Source of the DNA: Branchiostoma floridae
Taxonomy: Eukaryota; Chordata; Leptocardii; Amphioxiformes; Branchiostomatidae
Length of the DNA: 20,135 nt
Assembly: GCF_000003815.2 (NCBI RefSeq)
Contig: NC_049982.1
Coordinates: 10,639,354-10,659,488, forward strand
Reading direction: 5' to 3'
Under the pieces are notes generated by a model. That model worked only from the letters and a program-made list of their open reading frames with translations. It searched no databases and was not told the origin of the DNA. Both the position numbers and the translations under genes were made by a program. Below are positions 1 through 10,015 of this stretch, in pieces (the stretch's first letter is position 1; each line of letters opens with the position of its first letter).

Positions 1-375
1 CCCCCCCCCCCCTTAGAACTACCATAACGGGCAACTTTAATCGATTCTGGCGGGCAGAATTTTCCAAAATCATATCTTTCTCTATGTCATTTGATTGCAG
101 CCGACCTCTGTCGTTCACCTATCGCATATGTTCGCGATGCCGTGCATTAGTATGACTTAAATGGGCATTAAAGCTGAAATCTTGGTGCTTTAAGCCCTAA
201 CTTAAGGAGAAACTGGGTTTACTGACTTTCGGTTCATAGCTCCTTAACGCGGCGATCTTTTTTTCTTTCGGTGGTATGTAGTAATAGCCTATTAAAAGCA
301 CTACACATCTTTGCCGCGCTTATTCCAACTGCCCGCTTCTAGCGCCGACAATAAGATCCAGTTTGTGCTTTGCAC

Positions 376-401
376 TGTGTAAGAATGCATTCTTGCACAC
401 A
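376..401. repeat. Palindrome centred on ATGCAT in each tandem unit
   Basis: AAGAATGCATTCTT at 381-394 is a perfect 14-base palindrome. Its flanks TGTGT and GCACACA extend the pairing to about 24 bases with a single bulged G. It recurs at 2178-2191 and 3974-3987. It could fold as a cruciform or be a dimeric protein site; no function is known. Confidence 0.85.
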
Positions 402-591
402 TTTGGGGCGCATTGTGCTTCTTAAGGGGCCGTTCACGGCGAAGTAGATAAGAGTTTGGTGTCGGACGCGTTTGATTCTGAAAGTGTGAGATCTGGTCTA
501 CTGCTCCATGTCAAAATCTGGCACATTCTTCATTTTACTTACAAGCGACGAACTTAAAACGCGACCCCCTGCTGTTTTCCTTGAGCAACCT

Positions 592-614
592 CTGACGTCA
601 CTCCGTGACGTCAG
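592..614. promoter_or_regulatory. Paired CRE palindrome (two TGACGTCA in a hairpin arrangement)
   Basis: Two perfect TGACGTCA octamers at 593-600 and 606-613 lie within a larger inverted repeat: arms CTGACGTCAC and GTGACGTCAG around TCC. TGACGTCA is the established full palindromic binding site for CREB/ATF-type bZIP dimers. The spacing of 13 bases start to start is a little over one helical turn. The arrangement recurs unchanged at 2389-2411 and 4185-4207. The sequence match is direct; binding is inferred. Confidence 0.6.
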
Positions 615-1013
615 CGATGTCAACTTTTAAAGACGGTTTTCTACCGATGTGTAGCACCGAAACGACGGAGAGTGCACATACTTTCCCGGACAAGTTTATG
701 GGCAGACTTTGCACCCCATTTATCCGTTTTCAGAAAAGCGATGTCAGAAAAAAGCATGTTTTTTAATGTTTCTGTATTAAAACGTAGGTTCAATATGCAT
801 CTAGGCTTGATAGCCTCAAAATACAGTGTTTTTGACCTGACTTTAAACCGCTCCTGTGGGAAAAGTAACCATCGGAGACAAACCAAATTTGGATATATGG
901 TAGATATGAACTTTTTAAGTAATAAAAATACATATTGAGAAAAAATGTCCCTCTTAAGGTTCCGGGTCGGAGTTCAAATCTGACCGGAGTTGGCGGAAGG
1001 GTGGTGTAATAGG

Positions 1014-1022
1014 CCGGAAGTG
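1014..1022 (+). promoter_or_regulatory. ETS-family site CCGGAAGTG
   Basis: This matches the long, high-information core recognised by GABP-like ETS factors. It recurs at 2811-2819 and 4607-4615. A single 9-mer match is weak alone; its weight comes from lying in the same unit as four CRE octamers and a YY1-like CCGCCATATTG (1508-1518, 3305-3315, 5101-5111). Confidence 0.35.
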
Positions 1023-1244
1023 CGCTGTTGTCTCCCTAACTTTTGCTCCCTATGGCTTGGTGATCGTTATAGCTGAGCATAGATTTGTCGTATTTTCTGA
1101 AAAGCCCGTGGGTTGTATTGTTTTTGTGCGAGGAGTAGTTGGTCGGCCAGCGAAACCATTTTTGTATTAGTCCGCTGCAACGGTGATGCGGTTTTTTCGC
1201 CTGATGACCCAAATAGCGGCGTTTTTCATGCGATTTCGAAGAAA

Positions 1245-1252
1245 TGACGTCA
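1245..1252. promoter_or_regulatory. CRE-type palindrome TGACGTCA (third site of unit)
   Basis: An exact octamer set in GAAATGACGTCATCGG. It is repeated at 3042-3049 and 4838-4845. As with the other sites, only the sequence match is observed. Confidence 0.5.
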
Positions 1253-1646
1253 TCGGAGATTGCAAAAAAGTTATCACATGGAATTTTTTTATTTTCATTT
1301 TACACAAACATGAAGAATTTAGCTTCTCTACCACGTAGGCCGTTATCCTGGGAAAATTCGTTTTTTCCAAGCAGCTTCGATCAAAAAAGTGTTAAAAAAT
1401 GATAGTTTTCGGGTCCAAAATTAAAATTTTACTACATATTCTAACCAAAATAAAGAGGCAACATACGGTACCAGTAGGTTTGTCGGAAAGAGACAGTAAA
1501 CGGCTTTCCGCCATATTGATTAAGTTTCGCGTCCTACGTTTACTAGCGGAACTGTAGCCCTTCGGCCTGAGGCTGCCCGCCAACCTCCGAAATCGTAAAA
1601 GAAACTCCGGTCCGATACCTTAATAGGGCGGCGCTTGTACCATATA

Positions 1647-1666
1647 TGACGTCATAGATGACGTAA
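1647..1666. promoter_or_regulatory. CRE-type pair: TGACGTCA plus TGACGTAA
   Basis: An exact octamer at 1647-1654 is followed by the one-base variant TGACGTAA at 1659-1666, 12 bases start to start. This spacing is close to that of the pair at 593/606. The arrangement is present in copy 2 (3444-3451 and 3456-3463) and absent from copy 3 because of truncation. Confidence 0.5.
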
Positions 1667-1778
1667 TTTCGACGCATTTTAAAGTTTCCATCAGATGTCG
1701 TTATATTGTGTAAAAACAAACACCGTTTTTCATTTTTCTAGTTAAAAAGTCAGCATATTCATGTACAGGCCCTAGGCG

Positions 1779-1810
1779 CCCCCCTCCCCCTTTTCACCCC
1801 CCCCCCCCCC
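1779..1810 (-). repeat. C-rich unit junction, G-quadruplex-capable on the minus strand
   Basis: C-runs of 6, 5 and 14 are separated by T and by TTTTCA, giving G-runs with short loops on the complementary strand, which meets the usual pattern for a G-quadruplex. The same junction between copies 2 and 3 is at 3576-3605 with a 12-C run. The run length varies between copies, as expected of slippage. Confidence 0.7.
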
Positions 1811-3593
1811 TTAGAACTACCATTACGGGCAACTTTAATCGATTCTGGCGGGCAGAATTTTCCAAAATCATATCTTTCTCTATGTCATTTGATTGGAGCC
1901 GACCTCTGTCGTTCACCTATCGCATATGTTCGCGATGCCGTGCATTAGTATGACTTAAATGGGCATTAAAGCTGAAATCTTGGTGCTTTAAGCCTAACTT
2001 AAGGAGAGACTGGGTTTACTGACTTTCGGTTCATAGCTCCTTAACGCGGCGATCTTTTTTTCTTTCGGTGGTATGTAGTAATAGCCTATTAAAAGCACTA
2101 CACATCTTTGCCGCGCTTATTCCAACTGCCCGCTTCTAGCGCCGACAATAAGATCCAGTTTGTGCTTTGCACTGTGTAAGAATGCATTCTTGCACACATT
2201 TGGGGCGCATTGTGCTTCTTAAGGGGCCGTTCACGGCGAAGTAGTTAAGAGTTTGGTGTCGGACGCGTTTGATTCTGAAAGTGTGAGATCTGGTCTACTG
2301 GTCCATGTCAAAATCTGGCACATTCTTCATTTTACTTACAAGCGACGAACTTAAAACGCGACCCCCTGCTGTTTTCCTTGAGCAACCTCTGACGTCACTC
2401 CGTGACGTCAGCGATGCCAACTTTTAAAGACGGTTTTCTACCGATGTGTAGCACCGAAACGACGGAGAGTGCACATACTTTCCCGGACAAGTTTATGGGC
2501 AGACTTTGCACCCCATTTATCCGTTTTCAGAAAAGCGATGTCAGAAAAAAGCATGTTTTTTAATGTTTCTGTATTATAACGTAGGTTCAATATGCATCTA
2601 GGCTTGATAGCCTCAAAATACGGTGTTTTTGACCTGACTTTAAACCGCTCCTGTGGGAAAAGTAACCATCGGAGACAAACCAAATTTGGATATATGGTAG
2701 ATATGAACTTTTTAAGTAATAAAAATACATATTGAGAAAAAATGTCCCTCTTAAGGTTCCGGGTCGGAGTTCAAATCTGACCGGAGTTGGCGGAAGGGTG
2801 GTGTAATAGGCCGGAAGTGCGCTGTTGTCTCCCTAACTTTTGCTCCCTATGGCTTGGTGATCGTTATAGCTGAGCATAGATTTGTCGTATTTTCTGAAAA
2901 GCCCGTGGGTTGTATTGTTTTTGTGCGAGGAGTAGTTGGTCGGCCAGCGAAACCATTTTTGTATTAGTCCGCTGCAACGGTGATGCGGTTTTTTCGCCTG
3001 ATGACCCAAATAGCGGCGTTTTTCATGCGATTTCGAAGAAATGACGTCATCGGAGATTGCAAAAAAGTTATCACATGGAATTTTTTTATTTTCATTTTAC
3101 ACAAACATGAAGAATTTAGCTTCTCTACCACGTAGGCCGTTATCCTGGGAAAATTCGTTTTTTCCAAGCAGCTTCGATAAAAAAAGTGTTAAAGAATGAT
3201 AGTTTTCGGGTCCAAAATTAAAATTTTACTACATATTCTAACCAAAATAAAGAGGCAACAGACGGTACCAATAGGTTTGTCGGAAAGAGACAGTAAACGG
3301 CTTTCCGCCATATTGACTAAGTTTCGCGTCCTACGTTTACTAGCGGAACTGTAGCCCTTCGGCCTGAGGCTGCCCGCCAACCTCCGGAATCGTAAAAGAA
3401 ACTCCGGTCCGATACCTTAATAGGGCGGTGCTTGTACCTTATATGACGTCATAGATGACGTAATTTCGACGCATTTTAAAGTTTCCATCAGATGTCGTTA
3501 TATTGTGTAAAAACAAACACCGTTTTTCATTTTTCTAGTTAAAAAGTCAGCATATTCATGTACAGGCCCTAGGCGCCCCCCTCCCCCTTTTCA
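1797..3593 (+). repeat. Tandem unit copy 2 (type B, the divergent copy)
   Basis: This is a full-length unit. It differs from copy 1 by roughly 16 substitutions and one single-base deletion, spread along its length. Examples are GATTGGAG for GATTGCAG, AGTTAAG for AGATAAG, TATAACG for TAAAACG, ACGGTG for ACAGTG and CAGACGG for CATACGG. All four TGACGTCA sites (2390, 2403, 3042, 3444), the ETS-like site (2811-2819), the YY1-like site (3305-3315) and the ATGCAT palindrome (2178-2191) are unchanged. That is suggestive but not proof of constraint, since about 99 percent of the unit is unchanged anyway. Confidence 0.95.
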
Positions 3594-5212
3594 CCCCCCC
3601 CCCCCTTAGAACTACCATTACGGGCAACTTTAATCGATTCTGGCGGGCAGAATTTTCCAAAATCATATCTTTCTCTATGTCATTTGATTGCAGCCGACCT
3701 CTGTCGTTCACCTATCGCATATGTTCGCGATGCCGTGCATTAGTATGACTTAAATGGGCATTAAAGCTGAAATCTTGGTGCTTTAAGCCCTAACTTAAGG
3801 AGAAACTGGGTTTACTGACTTTCGGTTCATAGCTCCTTAACGCGGCGATCTTTTTTTCTTTCGGTGGTATGTAGTAATAGCCTATTAAAAGCACTACACA
3901 TCTTTGCCGCGCTTATTCCAACTGCCCGCTTCTAGCGCCGACAATAAGATCCAGTTTGTGCTTTGCACTGTGTAAGAATGCATTCTTGCACACATTTGGG
4001 GCGCATTGTGCTTCTTAAGGGGCCGTTCACGGCGAAGTAGATAAGAGTTTGGTGTCGGACGCGTTTGATTCTGAAAGTGTGAGATCTGGTCTACTGCTCC
4101 ATGTCAAAATCTGGCACATTCTTCATTTTACTTACAAGCGACGAACTTAAAACGCGACCCCCTGCTGTTTTCCTTGAGCAACCTCTGACGTCACTCCGTG
4201 ACGTCAGCGATGTCAACTTTTAAAGACGGTTTTCTACCGATGTGTAGCACCGAAACGACGGAGAGTGCACATACTTTCCCGGACAAGTTTATGGGCAGAC
4301 TTTGCACCCCATTTATCCGTTTTCAGAAAAGCGATGTCAGAAAAAAGCATGTTTTTTAATGTTTCTGTATTAAAACGTAGGTTCAATATGCATCTAGGCT
4401 TGATAGCCTCAAAATACAGTGTTTTTGACCTGACTTTAAACCGCTCCTGTGGGAAAAGTAACCATCGGAGACAAACCAAATTTGGATATATGGTAGATAT
4501 GAACTTTTTAAGTAATAAAAATACATATTGAGAAAAAATGTCCCTCTTAAGGTTCCGGGTCGGAGTTCAAATCTGACCGGAGTTGGCGGAAGGGTGGTGT
4601 AATAGGCCGGAAGTGCGCTGTTGTCTCCCTAACTTTTGTTCCCTATGGCTTGGTGATCGTTATAGCTGAGCATAGATTTGTCGTATTTTCTGAAAAGCCC
4701 GTGGGTTGTATTGTTTTTGTGCGAGGAGTAGTTGGTCGGCCAGCGAAACCATTTTTGTATTAGTCCGCTGCAACGGTGATGCGGTTTTTTCGCCTGATGA
4801 CCCAAATAGCGGCGTTTTTCATGCGATTTCGAAGAAATGACGTCATCGGAGATTGCAAAAAAGTTATCACATGGAATTTTTTTATTTTCATTTTACACAA
4901 ACATGAAGAATTTAGCTTCTCTACCACGTAGGCCGTTATCCTGGGAAAATTCGTTTTTTCCAAGCAGCTTCGATCAAAAAAGTGTTAAAAAATGATAGTT
5001 TTCGGGTCCAAAATTAAAATTTTACTACATATTCTAACCAAAATAAAGAGGCAACATACGGTACCAGTAGGTTTGTCGGAAAGAGACAGTAAACGGCTTT
5101 CCGCCATATTGATTAAGTTTCGCGTCCTACGTTTACTAGCGGAACTGTAGCCCTTCGGCCTGAGGCTGCCCGCCAACCTCCGAAATCGTAAAAGAAACTC
5201 CGGTCCGATACC
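3594..5212 (+). repeat. Tandem unit copy 3 (type A, truncated)
   Basis: This copy is nearly identical to copy 1 and ends abruptly within GATACC at 5212, where copies 1 and 2 continue TTAATAGGG. The missing part includes the fourth TGACGTCA, the TGACGTAA and the C-rich tail. The junction shows short similarity: the unit reads CCTTAAT and the flank reads CCATAAT, and CCATAAT recurs at 5240-5246. TGACGTCA is present at 4186, 4199 and 4838. The truncation marks the real right end of the array, a deletion breakpoint or an assembly join. Confidence 0.95.
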
Positions 5213-5570
5213 ATAATGCATTCATGAAGTTTCTATGGACCATAATCCTCGGTATATCCGGCGGAAACGGGGTCAAAGTGTGGAACGCATTTTTGCGTTC
5301 GGCGGAAATGGTGCCCGCCGCGGGCGTAGCTCGCCGGCCGGGTGGCCCTGCCCGTTAATCACGCTCTAACTAAACATCGGTAACTTGTTTTTAAAAGAAA
5401 TTTAGTACACATAGAGATAAGATATTGATTGAAAAGCACAAGTAATTTGGTGATTGTGAGTATTAAATTTGTTTTTCTAGAATTTTTTTAGTTGGCCGAT
5501 CGCGGCCCGTAACGCGTGGGAGTCATTTTCCGCGCGGCATATAGGGGGCAATTGCGCTCGCTAATGAAAG
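5213..5570. other. CpG-rich flank of the tandem array
   Basis: Immediately after the truncated copy the sequence is no longer array-like. I count about 17 CpG in roughly 115 bases at 5249-5362 and about 11 in 70 bases at 5496-5562, with an AT-rich spacer between. Two perfect small hairpins lie in the first block: GAACGCA/TGCGTTC at 5283-5300 and GCCCGC/GCGGGC at 5313-5325. CpG content drops sharply after 5570. It may be a CpG island or promoter-proximal segment, or part of another repeat; no open frame or RNA gene was recognised. Confidence 0.5.
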
Positions 5571-8500
5571 TCTGATTTCCATTGTAGATAAATCCCTATA
5601 GTTTAGTTTGAAGTATTCATTGCTACATAATAAGGTCACCGAAGGCTTTTAATGTCACTAACACGACAGCCAAAAGGAGCACAATCGGCTCATGGAGAAA
5701 GTAATTAACACTTCCTCAAGCACACCCACACATCACCGTTCCTCATTGTGCGTTCCACACATCGTGAGAACGTCACAGCAAACCTTGAACTAGGTCGGTG
5801 AGAACTCCAATGAATCAATGGTTCGCGTAATTACCTTCTGCTGGCCAACGACCCTTGCAAGCAGAGATCATCCACACCGGGCCTGTTCACGGTATAACAG
5901 ACATCCATTCTGCACTGGTTAAATATCGCTGGCAGTAAAGTTAATGAACTGGAAAGTCCAGATCTCTAAACATGTACTACCAATCATGTGACCCACACTT
6001 ACACATGACCTCTCTATGACCTGCCGGACAATGGAACAATAAATACCTACTGTCGATAGAAGGCATTTGTTTTATTAGTTTGCTCGTTATGCATTTGCAT
6101 CCATCTTGGGTATTGTCCTCGGATGAGGGGCGTAGTTAGTTGGAAGAAAGCCACCCAAAATCAAAAGATTGACCGTGCGTTTCAAGTGCCAACAGGATGC
6201 ATTAGGTACAACAAATGACACTCAGCGAACCAAGAATATAGATACCGATTATCCATAAAAACGTTCCAAAGCTGAGATAAGGTCACCATTACATCGTATC
6301 GTAGACTTCAATTGGTGTGGTTGACCATAGAACAGGACAACGTATGATCATGTTGAGATGGTGTTGCAAATAGTGTGTGATTGTCTACATTTTTTTACAG
6401 AAAGTATTTGTAATCTGCCAGTCCATCGGGCACCACAGGAAAGAAACGGTGGCATCTTGGGTCCACTAACACGCCCCTGTAAAATCGATTTCTGCCTCGA
6501 ACGATCAATAATCAGCATTGCCTAAATAATTCATTATTCAAGTGTCTAATGTCGATAAGGAACATAACGAGCACTTTGAGTCGTACTTCTCCAGGCACAA
6601 TAGTAAACTTTCTGACAGTTGCAGCGTGTAAGTGAACTTTGCCGAAAACGACTCAACATGTCATGTCAGTGTATGATTATGTTTTGCTTCATGTGCGTGG
6701 ACTTCAGTACAATGTTAGTTATGAATCTCCTCTCGATCTCTCTTATCCCAGGGTGTGATCACTTCTGAGAAATAACCCCTCCCTTGCCCGACTCCAGTTT
6801 TCTTTGTCTCGCAATTTTCAACATGGTTTAAACGTCTGGCGGCGGGAAGAACAGAGAACGTGGGCATGTTGTTGTACATGGCAGTACGGCGGTTTAAGTT
6901 ACGTCCCTGAAGATATCTGCAGTCAGACTCGGAATCAATACCTATGTCAGCAGAGCCGATTCGCAACAGTGAGGGGGGACCAAGGCAGTTAGCGATTTGC
7001 AGTGTTTTCCACCATTGCGGCGAATTTAGCTGCTAGCACAAAGTCACATTTTTGTACCAACAATCTGCTGCAAGTAATTTTCATTATTATAAAATCTCCA
7101 CAAGCACTTCAGGTTAGTATTGTAATTCAATTGTTTCTCTTTCGATCTTTGAGCATAAATGTTTTGAAAGCATATCTCCATCCTCAGAAACCTGACCATA
7201 GTTTGATTTTCAAGTGAAGACGATTCATTCAATTATAAGACACCACAGAATGACGTCCGTAGATAGATACAAGGTTATATTCGCATGAAAAATCCCACCT
7301 GTCCTAAAACGGCCATATACCATTCATCAAAACGTCAATTATCGCACAAAGATGATAACGTTAGATATCACAAAATCATTAAATGTCTAGCTTATGTCTT
7401 TATGTATCAGGAAACTTCAATTCAGTGAATGAATTTTGGGGAGTTGAGATATCTAGACAAACGACATGCATGCCATTGTTTGTCAGCTATATTGACGATA
7501 GTCTCTGGTAAAGCAAAGTAAATGTTATCCTTGAAGCAGTGGCTGAAGGGATCGTCAATACACAAGTCCCCAGTGACAGTATGTTGACAGTTAAATCAAT
7601 CTGCTCTCACAAATGACCTCATACTCCATTTCAATCTTTTAAAGGTGACATGAGGTCTAAACTCTATCTTTTCTTTGACCTTAACGTGGCGTTTTGTGAC
7701 CCTTTGTCAAAGATTGTTGCCATATGTGATCTTGATATCGCTATCTCATCGTCTTTTGCAACTGGTGGTTGGCATTCTTTTGTAACTTTTTGTATGTAAA
7801 GAGACAAACACCTTTGCGCAGGTACTAGGTCCCTGGTGACTCGTGCATAGTTCACCTACGGCCATTACCACAGCATTCTAATCCTAGAAGACGTTGGTAC
7901 TTCAGGCTGGCACTGCGAGACCATTAGTCATGGAGACTGGGCAGTATCTGAGAGACAATTAAAGTTGTCTTTAGAACTACCGCCACTGCCACAAGAGATA
8001 TGAACGATAAATTGCAGGGAACAGCCGTACCCGGCACCTTACTTTGCGGAGTTTGTTGCCATCGCCTCCTCAGCTGAAAGAGCTTTGTACTGTAGAGCAG
8101 AACTTCCCATCCACGTGTGAACTTTTTTGCCAGTGTTTTCTAGGAAGATAGAAACTTGCTGACTAACGGAAAAACCATGGCTTTATCACCTAGGCTATTT
8201 GGGATAAACATATCTCATGGCACCGTCCCCAAAGTCCACATAAACGCAGCAATCTACGTACGAGGAACTCTTAGAAAGTAAAGAAAAGTAGCTGCCTTCC
8301 TCGATCAAGTACTTGAATGTATTTCACGTTGTAGTGTTCAACTTTATAACTCGAATCCCTCGGTCCTGAGCCTTGATGTTGTCATCACAGTCAAGCTGAT
8401 ATACAGTTGGTGTAATCCATTGGATAATGGTCTAGTGACAACTTAAGCCATGCAGTTTGTCATTAACAAGCGTCTTCCATTCACCCGATGACTTTGGGGA

Positions 8501-9990
8501 AATAAATTGTTACCTGACTGGCACTGGCGCCAATGTCTGTCTTGCCCAATACCTTATAAATTAGTCCCAGCTAGCACACCAGATTACGGTCAAAATTTTA
8601 CACAAATTTACTTTTTACTTCCAGAAGCTTCTACTTTTCCGAGCAGACATATCTGTAACGTATACTGATTATCCTGTTGAACGCAGCGACCTACAGGTTT
8701 CCAATTCGCTACCATTCTCTTATCAATCAACATGTATGTATACATACAAATGGCAAACCTCCTCACCGATTGACGCGTTTACGTTAAGTTCTTACTAAAA
8801 AAGAGGAATCATCTTTGCGCAAGAAAGAATAAGGGTTCACACCAACCTTCTATGTGGTGAACATGGAAATCTTGGACAGCTCCTACAATATATGCTCACT
8901 GTAGAGAACAGCATATGAAGGCGGCAAAACCCATTTCTGCTCAGGCCCAATCGCACCGATCGATATTCTGTGATAAATTCTAAATTGTCAGCAAATTTCT
9001 GCCGATAAATCGGTAGTCGGCGGTATTAAAGAATCATGGCCATCAGGTGTTAATCAGTGCTGGACGTTGCAATCGCAGATGACACTGGCCAAGTACCAGA
9101 AAACTTTAAAGTATTCCCAAACATTTACGTAGTGAAATGCATGTTTTGCTTGGTATCTGAAGGTGCGCAGCATCGAAGAGAATCTGGAATGATAACTTTA
9201 TTTGACTCCCTTTTATGTATCATCTGGTCAACTTCGGAGGTGTTTTTCACTCTGCAACCTTATCACATATAGACACGATTCATACATGAACTGGATCCTC
9301 GCATGTACAACAACACATGCATTAATACAAAAAATAATGCACGTTGAACAATACTCTGATACACTGAATATCGCTTAAAATGTACCTGTACACAACGGCA
9401 CCATCGATCAGAGGAACCAACAGTGAAGCATATCTGTTATCATCATTCAGTTGGCAGTTGGTTCTTCCAACGTTAAGAAATCATACAATTGATAAAGCCA
9501 GCAAACGGCCAGGCTGTGAGTACGTGTTTAAAATGCAGATTTTAGATTTATTGAAATTTCAGACAATGAAATACATGACAAACCCAGGCAGCTTAGCTGA
9601 TAGTGGGTGCCAACATAAAAGACTCAAAGACTGTCATACATTAAGGAAATAATTTTGAACATTTTGTTTCATTACGATATGCCCATGGCGAATGGATTCG
9701 CTTTATGTAGTTTAGAATAATGTACTAGAGAAGCATTTATCTACAAAGAAGGAGCTACTTGTGGGATACAGGTATTAGTAGTTGCACGTAGCTTTGCAAC
9801 TTGTTCCAAACTTTTGAGCACGAGACGCTGATAGACATGTCAGTGCAAAGAAAAACTGAAGTCAATATACATGTATTCTTCAGCTTCTTTTGCAAATACT
9901 TATAATGCATTTCGACCTTCAAAAAATGCCATAATTCCGTTCCAAGATGTATATGCTGATAACACTGCATGTCTACAAGCCTTTCCTACT
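5571..9990. other. Long stretch with no recognisable gene
   Basis: Open frames here reach at most about 90 codons (for example plus 9380-9652) and none resembles a known family or shows exon-like composition. Small features only: the 16-base palindrome TGTATGTATACATACA at 8733-8748, a 10-base inverted repeat at 7490-7499/7551-7560, an 8-base one at 7615-7622/7650-7657, and two copies of ATAAGGTCACC at 5630 and 6277. The counts are compatible with chance. It is best read as intergenic or intronic DNA. Confidence 0.6.
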
Positions 9991-10015
9991 GACCCAACTC
10001 TGCATTATGGGTTAA

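Larger units (their letters stand above)
1..1796 (+). repeat. Tandem unit copy 1 (type A)
   Basis: This copy runs from the poly-C at the window edge to the CCTAGGCGCC and C-rich tail before the next poly-C. It matches copy 3 at all but two of about 1600 shared bases (A instead of T at 26; C instead of T in TTTTGCTCCC near 1047). It contains TGACGTCA at 593, 606, 1245 and 1647, a related TGACGTAA at 1659, CCGGAAGTG at 1014-1022, CCGCCATATTG at 1508-1518, and the palindrome AAGAATGCATTCTT at 381-394. The plus orientation is only a convention, because no transcript direction is established. Confidence 0.95.
1..5212. repeat. Direct tandem array, unit about 1.8 kb, 2 full copies plus 1 truncated
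   Basis: Three head-to-tail copies are visible by eye. The landmark TTAGAACTACC falls at 13, 1811 and 3606, so the periods are 1798 and 1795 bases. The three-base difference is fully explained by a one-base deletion (CCCTAAC to CCTAAC) in copy 2 and by poly-C length (14 C before copy 2, 12 before copy 3). Copy 3 breaks off at 5212 and lacks the last 177 bases of the unit. The window opens inside a poly-C run, so the array probably continues to the left. Short frames of 60-90 codons recur in each copy but do not behave as genes. The plus frame at 672-938 is stopped in copy 2 by a K-to-stop change, and the minus frame at 641-886 changes only by amino-acid replacements (L to P, F to Y). No terminal inverted repeats, reverse transcriptase or transposase motifs were seen. 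A satellite or a tandemly amplified non-autonomous element are both possible. Confidence 0.97.

Noticed and set aside
641-938. Overlapping 81- and 88-codon frames on opposite strands in each array copy
   Set aside because: The plus frame is stopped in copy 2, and the minus frame varies only by replacement changes. Neither resembles a known protein.
986-1004. A-box-like TGGCGGAAGGG just after the B-box-like GTTCAAATC
   Set aside because: It lies downstream of the B-box, the wrong order for a tRNA-type promoter.
1167-1583. Minus-strand frames of 67 and 63 codons in each tandem unit
   Set aside because: They repeat only because the DNA repeats. The second changes length with the array junction and has several replacement changes between copies.
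5630-6287. ATAAGGTCACC twice (5630 and 6277), resembling nuclear-receptor half-sites
   Set aside because: Two isolated half-site matches 650 bases apart are not distinguishable from chance.
7490-7560. 10-base inverted repeat TATTGACGAT/ATCGTCAATA with a 51-base loop
   Set aside because: One or two such pairs are expected by chance in 20 kb.
8350-8375. ACTCGAATCCC resembling a tRNA T-loop
   Set aside because: No partner A-box, acceptor stem or anticodon arm is visible around it.
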